In this document: in pieces, positions 1-10,520 of the stretch
How positions within the stretch are numbered: the first letter of the stretch is position 1
Layout: each line of letters starts with the position of its first letter
Translations under genes and position numbers: made by a program
Assembly: GCA_963693315.1 (NCBI GenBank)
Contig: OY856186.1
Span: 71,790,128 to 71,854,127, forward strand
Reading direction: 5' to 3'
DNA: 64,000 nt
Source of the DNA: Diogma glabrata
Lineage: Eukaryota > Arthropoda > Insecta > Diptera > Cylindrotomidae
Notes under the pieces: model-generated
The model's input: only the letters and a program-made list of their open reading frames with translations
Told to the model about the DNA's origin: nothing
Databases searched by the model: none

Positions 1-1549
1 TTGTAGAGTGAAACATACCGAATACCAACAGTTTGACAACGGCAGCTATTTCATTAGACAATATTGTAAAATTTCACCGTAGCTCAAGACCTTTAATTAC
101 TACCTAAGGTATCGTGGAACGTTTGAACGCACAAACACCGCTTGTTAAGAAACAGGTTTATGTAATTTAGAAAATTAGGATTCCCCAAAATTCTTATGGA
201 ACGATTTTGAGTTCAGAAGAGCTAGGATGGCGGCCCAATCTTGCCAACAATATACTCTTGACAATAATAGTACAATTTTAGTCAGCCTGTCTTTCTTTAC
301 CTTCATTTTGAATTTTAATAATCCCTGAATCATTGTCTTTTGCCCTTACCTCCTCTTACTATGTCAATTTTTGAAAAAGAGCCAGATATTTCAATTTTGC
401 GTTTACCATCGGCCAATCAAGAGCCGCAGACATTTTTCAAAAAACGATAGCGTTAAACTATTTGCATTATAAGAATCTTCTATCCTCATATAGCTTGACT
501 TGACCTAAACATGTAAATTGTAGACAGGTAAACGGCAAACAGTCTGCTCTACAAAACCATAAACCTTCAAGTTGATAAGTATGTGCCGATTGCTTTGCTG
601 ACTTTTCTTCAAAGATATATTTATGATACATGAACGGTACAGTGTGGCGTTAGTTGACAATTATTGTCTGCCTTGTAGATTTGGTTATGAGAAACCATCG
701 TCATGAAAACTATTCAGTTTTTTCAACGTTGTTATCGCATCCAAAGTCGTTAAAAGCAATGTGAGACTTTCCTTAACCTTAATCTTAACTTATGAGCTTG
801 GTTTCCGTTTACTATTCTACAATCTAATCTCAATATTGTGAGTTTACACAAAGAAATCCTGGAATATTAAAGCAAACGAACGCGAACCTATGATGGTCGT
901 TGCTGATACTATCATATAATTAGTTTAAATCAACGAAAAACTGATAAACGTTTTTTTATCATTTTATTTCCAATTTTATTGTGGATTCCCTCTAGTGAGG
1001 GAAAAATCTGATAGATTGATCTAAATTATATAACCCGCGTAGATACACGAAAACCGTTATTGTTACTGTTATAATACAAGCTGTGTGAGGCAACAGGCCA
1101 AGTACGATGCAACCTGTTTAAGTTCTACGATTTTTCCCACTTGGGCATCAACTCATATTTCACGATTTTTACATTTTGTGGCCGAATATCGTGGATGACT
1201 TTTTGGAGCTTTAGGATACCCTCATAATAAGTCTTTAATAACTTGTGGTTTGTCTTCAATAGATTCATGAACATTGATAATCGTTAGAACATGAGCTCTG
1301 AGGTGTTGATAGACTTCATTAAAATAAATGTAAAACAAAGTATATATTTGTAATCAAATAGAGCCTCAACCAATATACCAGCACAGATTTGTTTTTAAAC
1401 TATTTTGATAGTTTTACCACCACAATACACTTCTTACAATTAAACACAATCCGCTTCGTAAAAACTTTAATTATGAAATATTTTCATTTTGTTTTATTAT
1501 TTTATAATTGCGATCGCAAATAATATAAAATTTGTTGTTTTTTTTTCAG
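1..1549. other. Probable intron 5' of the eh1-motif exon; no gene seen
   Basis: AT-rich sequence with stop codons in all frames and no open stretch of note. It runs into a polypyrimidine tract and an AG at 1548-1549, so its right end is most simply the intron preceding the exon at 1550. No homeobox or other DNA-binding domain exon is visible here; that part of the gene should lie to the left of the window. Confidence 0.5.
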
Positions 1550-2484
1550 AACCAACGCGAGACATCCATTCATCTTCTTACATGGGATCAAAAACAGGGT
1601 CGCATAATATGTTCACACAAAACGAACACCATCATTCAATTAATACAATAGCTTTTTCACCTTATCGATATACTAACTCTGTGATGGGATCATCCTCGAT
1701 CAACTCTAATACCAATATTATGTCATCAAACGAAACAAAAAATTTAGTAACTCATCAATCACAAGTAACACCTAGTAATATATTAAGAAGCGATTCCTCA
1801 TATCTATCACAACATTCGTTACAATTGTCTAATCCTCTTTCTATTGACCTTACCGTAAATCGTAAACACGAAACTAGTTCTATTTCACCGATACATAGTA
1901 TCTCTCCAAATAATATTGAAGTTACTTCGATTAACCATTCAACTCAAATACCAATTTCACATCAAGTTTCGACATCAACATTTTCTCAATCATTAACATC
2001 AGGATTTTCACCATCTCATTTAGCCAAACACTGGCTTTGGAATACAAATTTATATTATCCTCGTCCAAATAGTTTAGAACCAATTTCATCAATGCAACAT
2101 AGTTTGTTTGGATATTCTACCAACCTTACGAATACAACAAATTCCGTCCTGCCAACCCTGCATGATAATAGAAAAATAAGAGTGAGCTCTGCGTCAGCAA
2201 TGCAAACCACTTCATCAGAGTTTAACAGTGATGATTCGATTGATAACGACACGCCGGAGAAAAGAGTATCAAAAAGTCAAAGTTGTAAAAAACGAAATCC
2301 ATATTCAATTGAAGAGCTATTGAAGAAACCAGAGAAACGAACAAAATTAGAAAATAGTATAACATTGTTACAACAATCAGTGTACAGAGATAGTTCAAGT
2401 GATGTTAATGTAGATTTATTAGAAAAAGACAGCAATAAAGATTTTTTGAATGAAAATAATTGTCATGTGGATGTTTGCGATTAA
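1550..2484 (+). CDS. 3' terminal coding exon of a probable Groucho-binding transcription factor (partial)
   Basis: An open frame enters from a splice acceptor (T-rich tract plus CAG ending at 1549, phase 1) and runs to a TAA at 2482-2484, giving 311 residues. An ATG further upstream at 1489 lies in the intron and is not the real start. The protein is dominated by Ser, Asn, Thr, His and Gln, as in the low-complexity tails of insect transcription factors. Near residue 250 it has a conserved-looking block NPYSIEELLKKP followed by basic residues (KRTK). YSIEELL fits the eh1 pattern (aromatic-x-Ile-x-x-Leu/Ile-Leu) that recruits the co-repressor Groucho, known from homeodomain and forkhead proteins. 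No DNA-binding domain is in the window. A paired-like homeodomain protein such as Unc-4 is a guess only. An AATAAA at 2529-2534, 45 bases past the stop, supports a real gene end. Confidence 0.6.
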
Positions 2485-2528
2485 GTTTTACGATTCAATA
2501 TATTTAATTTATATAATGTTATTCAATT

Positions 2529-2534
2529 AATAAA
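2529..2534 (+). terminator. Polyadenylation signal of the eh1-motif gene
   Basis: AATAAA 45 bases after the TAA stop of the exon at 1550-2484, in an AT-rich 3' UTR. Confidence 0.45.
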
Positions 2535-2616
2535 ATAAATGTAAGATAAATTGATAAATTGTTTTGCATATTTGATAAAGATTAAAAACAGAGATATTAT
2601 AAGAACTACACAAAAT

Positions 2617-3340
2617 TGGCCATAAACCGAAAATCACAAATTTTACATACAAACGAAAAGATGCTGCCCGTCCTAGACCCGCTGCTGGATTTATCTAAAA
2701 CCTCTGCACGGTGCATGTTTTGGCCCCACCTTTCTGTTTATTTGTCACTCGCCTTGATTTTTGACTACTCATTTCTCTGAATTTAGAAAAGTGAAAGGCT
2801 AAACCCTTACATATTTTGCGAAAGTTTTGTCGAGAAAAAAATGAAAAAATTTGCTGGCAGGCAGTACTTTAGATATGTAATCTAAATTAGTCAAAATACG
2901 ATGCCTGCTGTGTATAACTGGCCATAAATCGACAATGACAAATTTTACATACAAAACGAAAACATGCTGCACGTCCTAGACCCGTGGCTCGATTAAGCTC
3001 AAACCTCATTTTTCTGGATTTGAAAAAGGGTAGGCTAACCCTTGCATATTTCACGAAATATTTGTCCAAAAAATAAAATGAAAAAATATGCTGGCAGGAA
3101 GCTCTAGATATCCATTTAATCTAAATTAGTCAAAATACGATGCTTGCTACGTATATCTGGCCATAAACTGACAATCACAAATTTTACATACAAAACGAAA
3201 ACATGCTGACCGTCCTAGACTCGTTGCTCGATAAGCTCAAACCTCATTTTTCTAGATTTGAAAAAAGGTAGGCATATTTTGCGAAATTTTTGTCCAAAAA
3301 ATAAAATGAAGAAATATGCTGGCAGGAAGCTCTAAATATC
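2617..3340 (+). repeat. Tandem repeat, three copies of a ~240-300 bp unit
   Basis: Units start with TGGCCATAAA at 2617, 2919 and 3158. Each continues with ACAAATTTTACATACAAA, then ATGCTG with CGTCCTAGAC, and ends with ATGCTGGCAGG and AAGCTCTA. Lengths are about 302, 239 and 183 bases, the last cut short at 3340. The same unit recurs at 8150-8475, so it is a dispersed satellite-like family. Confidence 0.75.
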
Positions 3341-3410
3341 AGGGGCGCACACAAGGGGGGTGTTTTTGGGTCCGGACCCCCCTACCCGATAGTTTTTCAG
3401 AATTTTTTTT
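3340..3410. other. Possible end of a DNA transposon
   Basis: The third satellite copy stops abruptly at CAGGGGCGCACACAAGGGG, followed by a G-run and the palindromic GGTCCGGACC. CAGGGGCG... followed by a G-rich run is a common look for the terminus of hAT or CACTA elements in animals. No matching inverted end (CGCCCCTG) was found in the window, so the assignment is weak. Confidence 0.25.
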
Positions 3411-3529
3411 TAAGTTAAACTTAGATATTGTATAGTGTATATACTATATAGTGATAATAAATTATAGATATCACACGATACGATGCTAACTAGGGAACAA
3501 AGGTTTGTGAGTATTGATCAATTTTCTTT

Positions 3530-3972
3530 GTGAATTTTTTGAACGTTTAAAGTTTTGAGGATAAAAATAATCATTGCAGACTTACGCTAGTAAGGCATTC
3601 CAGAGATGCCAGACTCTGTTAAAAATTAACTTTCAAAAGCGACAGTTCTACCTCTTGTCACTCGAACCGTAAAATATGAGCTGTTATTGATACTCTGCTG
3701 TAACGCGCAAAGTTTTCAGGCTCAGGCTCAATCGATTTGATCGAGGCAGACGCCCGTTGATCCATAATGTATTTGTAAAATACCGTCAAATCATCGACAT
3801 ACAAGGAATCAAGCTCATTAGTAAGATTTGATTCACCAATCAATTTAACTGTTCTATCCTGTATAGAATCAAGACACTTCAAACTATTTATATGTATGCT
3901 GCATTTCATATGTAAGAACAATATTCCATACAGGGACGATAGATTCTTTACGGAAGCTGCATTGTATTTCAT
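3530..3972 (-). pseudogene. Decayed jockey-like RT, C-terminal part
   Basis: On the minus strand, frames here read as the end of a non-LTR retrotransposon reverse transcriptase. There is a broken RPCMEYCSYI (family motif RPCMEYC), then SIQDRTVKLIG, LDSLYVDDLTVFYKYI, and a last piece resembling FNPQxFKxS. The order matches the better copy at 9868-10455, with SVQKRAIRIVG and LQHRRTVADLVVFHKY, but at least two frameshifts separate the pieces. It is the lower half of an old copy whose upper half is at 4800-5060; the fold-back chain 4021-4797 sits between them. Confidence 0.6.
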
Positions 3973-4020
3973 ATTATTTTTGACGACTTAAGAAACTCAT
4001 AATATTAAATTAATGTATTT

Positions 4021-4797
4021 TTGCAATTCCGAATCACAATGCGACGTATTTCGATATTGTCAACAATGTCAAAAAGTGAGATTTTCCGCACTGTTTTATT
4101 TTTCCGCACTGTTTTGACTTTTTTTGATTCATTTTGATTTTTTTTCCGCATTGTTTTAACTTTTTGCTTTGTTTTGTAGAAGTGAAAAATATCGAACGTA
4201 TGGAAAATTTTCTCAATGCTAAGTTGATATTAGAAATGTTTACTTATATTTTAATATGAATGTAGATTGTAAAAAATTTGGTTGCAGAATAATTTTGTTC
4301 AAATTGTGATTCGGAATTGCAATAGTACTTTGTGTATCTAGTTGCACAAAGTTGATTTTTTCCGCACGCCTCGTAATTTCGTCCAACGAGGCGAAGACGA
4401 GTTGGACAAATATACGATAAGTGCGGAAAAAATCAATTTGTGCAACGAGTTGCACACAACGTTTTTTGCAATTCCGAAAACACAATTAAACAAAATTTAT
4501 CTGCAACCAAATTTTTTACAATCAACATTCATATTAAAATATAAGTAAACATTTCTATTATCAACTTAGCATTGAAACAATTTTCTATGAAACAGTGCGG
4601 AAAAATCTTACTTTTTGATATTGTTGACAAATATTTGGAATTGCAAAAAAAACGTTGTGTGCAACTCGTTGCACAAATTGAATTTTTCGGCACTTGTCGA
4701 AATTTGTCCAACTCGGCTACGCCTAGTTTTACAAAATACGACACGTGCGGAAAAAATCAACTTTGTGCGCCTCGATACACAAAGTACTATTCTAAAA
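4021..4797. mobile_element. Chain of palindromic fold-back (MITE-like) units
   Basis: The block is built from repeats in alternating orientation. GCAATTCCGAA appears at about 4022 and 4469, and its reverse complement at about 4310 and (diverged) 4636. GTGCGGAAAAA and its complement, and GTTGCAC around CGAG, recur the same way. Between them a segment around 4250-4330 has its inverted copy at about 4460-4560, including a TTTACTTATATTTTAATATG block. Short open frames on both strands are by-products of the symmetry and carry no known domain. It interrupts a jockey-like RT relic. Confidence 0.65.
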
Positions 4798-4799
4798 TA

Positions 4800-5060
4800 T
4801 TTTAGCAACAACTGAGAAGATTGATATGGGTTTGTAATTGGTTGGATCCGTTTCAGCACCTTTTTTGGAACTGGCTGTACACTAGCCATTTTCCAAAAAA
4901 ATCCCTTCTTATATGACAAATATAACATTTTAGTGAGGATTGATGGTAATTTCTAAGCCAATATTTTAAAAATAATTGAAGTAATACTATCTGGCCCAGA
5001 TGCCTTATTTTTTTCCGGATTATATTTTTACGAAAAATGATCCGCTCCATTTTGTTAGAA
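4800..5060 (-). pseudogene. Decayed jockey-like RT, N-terminal part
   Basis: Minus-strand frames contain NKASGPDSI, then SILTKMLYLSYKKGFF and MASVQPVPKK. These correspond to NKASGLDNIPP and ANVQPVPKKG of the element at 10521-11519. Stops and frame changes show it is dead. It lies on the other side of the fold-back chain from the RT tail at 3530-3972 and in the same orientation, so the two are probably one old insertion. The decayed frame may continue to about 5330, but I cannot align it. Confidence 0.55.
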
Positions 5061-5385
5061 ACTACAGGAATTGGTTTAGGCTACAAATTAGGCTAATGGA
5101 TTTATGAAAATTGCGTAAACCAGCCTGGGTTGCTCAGGAAATTTAGTAGCTTTTTCGTAATAAATAGATTTTTCTCTGCATCTGTTAGTTTTCTTCATAC
5201 ATATCTTTCTATTTGCTATAATCTAAGGTTGTCATCAGTTTTGTTTTGGGTATACTTCCGAAAAATTTTTAGGTATATTTCATATAAAAATCTACCTATT
5301 GCAATGGGCTTCATCTCGGAATTTAGGAAAAATTTTTGTGCCAAACGACTATATATGATAAGCGGAGACGAAAAAACAAAAAAAA

Positions 5386-5550
<165 letters not shown>

Positions 5551-5576
5551 AACGATATGAGATATAACGAAAACGA

Positions 5577-6830
5577 CCGGCACTCTCACGGTCGCATTTG
5601 TTGAGGTAGATCAAAAAAATGTACATGTGTGTTCTATTAATATCTCAGACGAGTTCATGAGTCAGCAAAATCCGACACGTGGTTAAGGAACTAGGGCCTT
5701 TTTTCTAAAAAAAATTGATTTTTTAAAACCGTTATAACGGCCGTTTGGATACTAGTATTTTTAAAAGATTAACAAATTTAAAATCTTTGAAATCTTTTTT
5801 ATCAATTTATTTTAAAAATAGACCTCTGCAATTAGAGGTTCCTGAGTGAGCGACTCCAACAAAAAAGTTTGCAAAAAAAAAATTTTTTTTGAAACAACCG
5901 GCACTCTCACGGTCGCATTTGTAAGGCCAGATCAAAAAACCTTTTCTAAAAATGTGAGTTTTATTAATATCTTGGACAAGTTTGTAAATCAGCCCAATCC
6001 GACACATGGTTAAGAAATTAGAGGCTTTATACTAGAAAAAAACTCTGATTTTTAGATCCGTTATAACGGCCGTTTAGATTCTAATATTTTTAAAAACTTC
6101 ATAAATTTAGAATCTTTGAAGCCTTTTTAATCAGTTTCTTTCAAAAAAGACCTCTGCAGTTGGAGGGGTTTCTGAGTGAGCGGCTCCAACAAAAAAGCTT
6201 GTAAAACACAAAATGCGTTTGAATCAACCGGCACTCTCACGGTCGCATTTGTGGAGCCAGATCAAAAAACCTTCCGTAAACATGTGTGTTTTATTAATAT
6301 CTTGGACAACTAGAGGCTTTATACTAGAAAAAAAAAATCGTTTTTTTAATCCGTTATAACGGCCGTTTGGATACTAATATTTTTAAAAATTTCATAAATT
6401 TAGAATTTTTGAAGCCTTTTAAATCAGTTTCTTTCAAAAAAAAACCTCTGCAGTTGGAGGTTTCTGAGTGAGCGGCTCCAACAAAAAAGCTTGTAAAACA
6501 CAAAATGCGTTTGAATCAACCGGCACCCACATGGTCGCATTTGTGGAGCCAGATCAAAAAACCTTCCGTAAACATGTGTGTTTTATTAATATCTTGGACA
6601 AGTTAGTAAATTATAAAAATCTGACACATGGTTAAATAACTAGAGGCTTTATACTAGGAAAAAAATTCGTTTTTTTAATCCCTTATAACGGCCGTTTGGA
6701 TACTAATATTTTTAAAAACTTCATAAATTTAGAATCTGTGAAAACATTTTAATCCGTTTCTTATAAATATAAACCTCTGCAGTCAAAGGTTTTTGACTTG
6801 TTGCCTTCAACAAAAAAGTTTGCAACACTC
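5577..6830 (+). repeat. Tandem repeat, four copies of a ~290-330 bp unit
   Basis: CCGGCACTCTCACGGTCGCA (CCGGCACCCACATGGTCGCA in the last) starts units at 5577, 5898, 6228 and 6520. Within each unit come AGATCAAAAAA, TTATTAATATCT and GACA, then CCGTTATAACGGCCGTTT with its palindrome CCGTTATAACGG (the last copy reads CCTTATAACGG), then CCTCTGCA with a GAGG partner and a GAGTGAGC. The fourth copy decays after 6780. Confidence 0.85.
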
Positions 6831-6974
6831 CATAACTACAATTTGCAAAAACCTTATAACAGTCAATGAAAAAAAAATAAAAATGTTTGAATAGAAGAAA
6901 TTAATTTTTTTCTTAGAAATAAACTATTTTGATATTTTGCAGTAATTGGACGACATATGATATAGCGTAGGTTT

Positions 6975-7216
6975 GTGTCATAAATTATCACACACATGAT
7001 CTGTGGTAGATTTGATATTTGTTTGTTGCAAAATTGGATAGATATAGTTTTGCTTATATGTAGCTAATTTTCTTTTTAAAATTTGTTCGATATCTGTTTG
7101 AAATTAGTTTGTGTTGTTTAAACTAATCTGATACATCAGATTCTACTGGCACACAAAACTGTCTGATCTCGAAATCTACCAATTTCTAGCGGATATACGT
7201 GCCACTTGGACTTTTT
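6975..7216 (+). repeat. Dispersed ~245 bp repeat, copy 1
   Basis: Begins GTGTCATAAA, includes TTTGTTTGTTGCAAAATTGG and ends near TTGGACTTTT. It matches 14709-14962 at high identity over its whole length. The second copy interrupts another tandem repeat, which shows the unit is mobile. Confidence 0.75.
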
Positions 7217-7219
7217 ATA

Positions 7220-8140
7220 TCGTATTTGTTTATTCATAATTAATCGCAATTATATAAAATTTTCAAGTTAACTTATAAGATTTGTGATCACTTTCAGTGT
7301 CTAATACAACAAATGTTTTAGTTATTTATAGCAATTGTTTATAGTTCCAAATTTATTTGCTAATTAATATTACATAATAACTGTAATTGGTGTTCAATAA
7401 GACATTTTTGTCATTGTTTGTTTTTATTCTCACTTTTTGTAGTTTTTACTTCTAATACTGATCCTGATGATTAAATATTAAACTTAATACCTCTGTTTAC
7501 ACACAACACCAAAGTACAACACAACCACACTACAAACTAAACAAAACTTAAACGAAAAAAAATGGGATTTAAGTGGAACAGGTGTTCACTTCAAAATTCC
7601 TCACTCGAAAACTATTGTACCGACACAAAAAATACAAACTTTACTATCGATTGAGCGATCCAAGTGAAGCATCTGTAAACTTCAGAATTCCTGACTCAAC
7701 TCCTGATTAAACCAATAAATTTTTCATTCGATCACAAAAAAAAAGTGTTGGAAAATGTTTGCCAATTAATGAAAAATATATATAATAAAATTTGTAATTT
7801 GATTGGTTTCCAAATTACAATCAAATAAAATTCAATTTACTTACACACCAAGGTTAATGAATCTTAATATCGACACATTAATTAGTTTAACATAATTCAT
7901 GTTTCGTCAATTAGTTCCTTTACCTTAGTTTTGTGTAATAAATTTGTAATGTAATATGTACAATGCATATTTTTACTTCCATCAAATTTTATAGATCGTA
8001 GAATATTAACCAATTTTTATTAAACAAATAGATTTGATCTAAATTTTGAAAACGGTTCTTATAATTTTGAAAAGTAATCCAATTAAAAGAATGTGGAAAT
8101 GTGACCAATGGAAAGAAGATTGATAGGAAAGAGTTTCCAT
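7220..8140. other. No gene seen; AT-rich spacer
   Basis: Low-complexity AT-rich sequence with no open frame of note and no repeat that I can match elsewhere in the window. Confidence 0.6.
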
Positions 8141-8149
8141 CCGGCACAC

Positions 8150-8475
8150 TGGCCATAACCCGACAATCTCAAATTTTACATATACAAAACGAAAACATGC
8201 TGCCCGTCCTAGACCTGTTGCTCGATTAAGCTCATCCCTTGCGTATTTTATAATTTTTTTTTCTATAATTTTTCCATAAAATAAATTGAAAAAGTTGCTG
8301 TACGAAAGCTCTGGATATCCATTTAATAAAAATTGGTCGAAATAATGCGACTCCTACACAAATCTGGTCATAAACCGACAAAAACAAAGCGATCGTCATT
8401 ATTCATACAAAACGAAAATATCCACAAATATGCAGGCATTCTTAAACCCGTTATTTGATTATGCTCATACTCTAT
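8150..8475 (+). repeat. Two further copies of the TGGCCATAAA satellite unit
   Basis: TGGCCATAACC at 8150 and TGGTCATAAACC at 8365 open two units of the family seen at 2617-3340, with the internal ACATGCTGCCCGTCCTAGAC block retained in the first. The second is truncated near 8475. Confidence 0.65.
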
Positions 8476-8784
8476 CAGGATGAGAATATTTCTATTTAGT
8501 GAGCATCCTCACTTACAGTCACGAGTGTAAGGCCATTATTGATTGTTACCAACCAATGTGAAACTAATATCTGACACACGTTCAATAAATTGCCACATAT
8601 GTGGGTATACAATGTCGATTATCGAGTACCCGAGTATTTTTGACTTTTTCAACATACTCGACTACCCGGGTATCTCGATTAACTACCCGGGTAATTTGAT
8701 CGACTGTAAAATTTTGATTTTCAACAAGCAATCAAAAGATCTGGAATCGGAAGTTTGAATTAAGTTTAAATCAATTTTGATTGT

Positions 8785-8905
8785 GACGTAGAACCTAGGA
8801 CTTTTTAAGACTTAATGGACCTAGGTGTTAAGAGGATTCTATGTGTTGTTGTGGCTCATATTGTAAGTGCTATTAGTATTACACAACAAATTTTATTAAA
8901 AAAAT
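8785..8905 (+). pseudogene. 3'-end relic of the jockey-like family
   Basis: Carries the family's 3' UTR signature: GAACCTAGG, AAGACTTA, TATGTGTTGTTGTGG and ACACAACAAATTTTATT, ending in an A-rich run. No coding sequence remains. Confidence 0.6.
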
Positions 8906-9235
8906 TATCAGTCAAAAGTAAATTCATGCAATTCAGGTCGAGTGAACACTGAACAGTGAACAGCATTTGGTAAATAAGCAAATTTTATTCTTTTCAACCA
9001 AAATTTTGTACCTGTGTGTCTGATATTGTAAGGAAATACATAATTTGTTGTTTAGGATATTGAACGGAATGATAAAAATGATCATGCAGAAGATGCTTGT
9101 ATACTGGCTGAAATTCAGTTATTTATAAAACAAATTTCCCGAAACTAATTTTTGGACTGAACAAACTTCAATTTATTTGAATTGGCTTCGTAATAGCTTA
9201 TTAACAAATGAAACTTAAATATATTAAACCTACAC

Positions 9236-9386
9236 GGCTACACCCCCACTATACCTTAACTTTTCCAGATTTATTTTAAATTTATTTAACTTTTCCAGAT
9301 ATATTTTAAATGTATCTTGATTTATTTTAAATCCAGATATATATAAAATATATCTGGAAAAGTTAAGGTATAGTGGGGGTGCAGCC
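9236..9386. repeat. Inverted repeat, 35 bp arms
   Basis: GGCTACACCCCCACTATACC continues through AACTTTTCCAGAT (9236-9270), and its near-perfect complement is at 9352-9386, ending GTGGGGGTGCAGCC. The ~80-base loop contains another ACTTTTCCAGATATATTT. It can form a stable hairpin and looks like a small MITE. Confidence 0.7.
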
Positions 9387-9562
9387 CTATATTAATAATT
9401 TAAGTTATTAATAATATATTTAAGTTTTATTATTAGTAATATATTTAAGTTTTATTAATTTTCGAAATACCCTGGTTACCCGGGCCAGGGTATTTTGAAA
9501 ATTAATACTCGACTGCCCGGGTACTTGCAAAGTCGAGTAATTTGGATACACTACACATATGG

Positions 9563-9796
9563 TTAGACAATATTAGGGGTATATTGATTTGGGCAGATTT
9601 TGCGGGTAATTTAGCTTAATTAGCTATCTCGCATGTTTCGCATGTTGTTAATTAAGTTAGTACCCTAGGAAGTGTACGACCGCAACGATAGACCACGACT
9701 ACAATGAAAGCCGCGGGACGCGAAAAACGACCTAAAAAAATCGGCATATATTAATCGTAATTATTCAAATCTAGTTAGTTCGCCAATGCTCCTACA
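9563..9796. other. Spacer; no feature seen
   Basis: Unique-looking sequence between the TIR element and the 3' end of the jockey-like element. No open frame or repeat recognised. Confidence 0.5.
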
Positions 9797-9867
9797 TTTT
9801 TTTTTTTAATAAGAAGTGTTGTGTAGTAGGAATTACAAAATGTGTCACAACAACACATAGATACCTT

Positions 9868-10455
9868 TTAAGACGTAGGTCCCACAACAACATGCGTCTT
9901 GAGGTATAGGTCGACGCTTTTTTTAAATCTTTGTGGATTGAAGGCACTCGAGACTATTGGTTCGGGCAAAGCATTCCATGTGTACGATGTACGCATAAAG
10001 AAATCCCTTTGCATTCTATTACTATGACAGTGAGTAATCTCGACAGTTCGACCGCCCGCACAAACCGATTGACGAGTAAAACGGGGAAAATCATATGTCT
10101 GAGGCATTATGGACCTGATTTCATCCGAGCACTGCTGGTGACGATATTTATGAAAAACAACGAGATCAGCAACAGTGCGACGATGTTGTAGGGAATCAAG
10201 ATCTAATGTTAAATCTCGATCACCAACAATTCGTATAGCTCGCTTTTGAACAGAGTCGAAAAGAGCCAGGATAGTAACAGATGCAGCGCCCCAAACTTGA
10301 CAACAATACTCCATACAGGGGCGAATATAGGACTTATAAATGTGGAGTAATTGATGCGAAGTAAAATATTTTAGAGAAGAAAAGCCATCTATAGACACCG
10401 AGATGTATCGGTTAGACAGAAAATTTTGAATCAACTTCACGACTGCGGGATGCAA
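9868..10455 (-). pseudogene. Jockey-like element: RT thumb and C-terminus, catalytic core deleted
   Basis: Reads VVKLIQNFLSNRYISVSIDGFSS and jumps directly to LKYFTSHQLLHIYKSYIRPC, then SVQKRAIRIVGDRDL and a tail ending in FKKSVDLYLKTH. In the relative at 61030-62213 the same two phrases are separated by about 470 bases that encode the PQGSVLSP and FADDSTLH blocks. The catalytic Asp pair is therefore missing here. The deletion lies at about 10370-10375, between AAAATATTTT and GAAAAGCC. The element cannot make an active RT. Confidence 0.8.
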
Positions 10456-10520
10456 ACCGTACGCAACGAGCTTGTTGATTAAGTTGGCATGCCAAATTCG
10501 ATCAAATGCTTTTGAGATGT

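Larger units (their letters stand above)
8593..9562. mobile_element. Degenerate TIR element with nested insertions
   Basis: The left end CCACATATGTGGGTATACAA is echoed in inverse at the right end (reverse complement CCATATGTGTAGTGTATCCA). Both ends continue with a TCGA stretch and the palindrome TACCCGGGTA, and ACTCGACTACCCGGGTA occurs near both. The TIRs are imperfect, so this is an old non-autonomous element of about 970 bases, if real. Inside it are a jockey-like 3' relic (8785-8905) and a hairpin (9236-9386). Confidence 0.4.

Noticed and set aside
4034..4928. Several 60-106 residue frames on both strands
   Set aside because: They mirror each other because the DNA is palindromic, and no protein domain is recognisable apart from the RT fragment noted above 4800.
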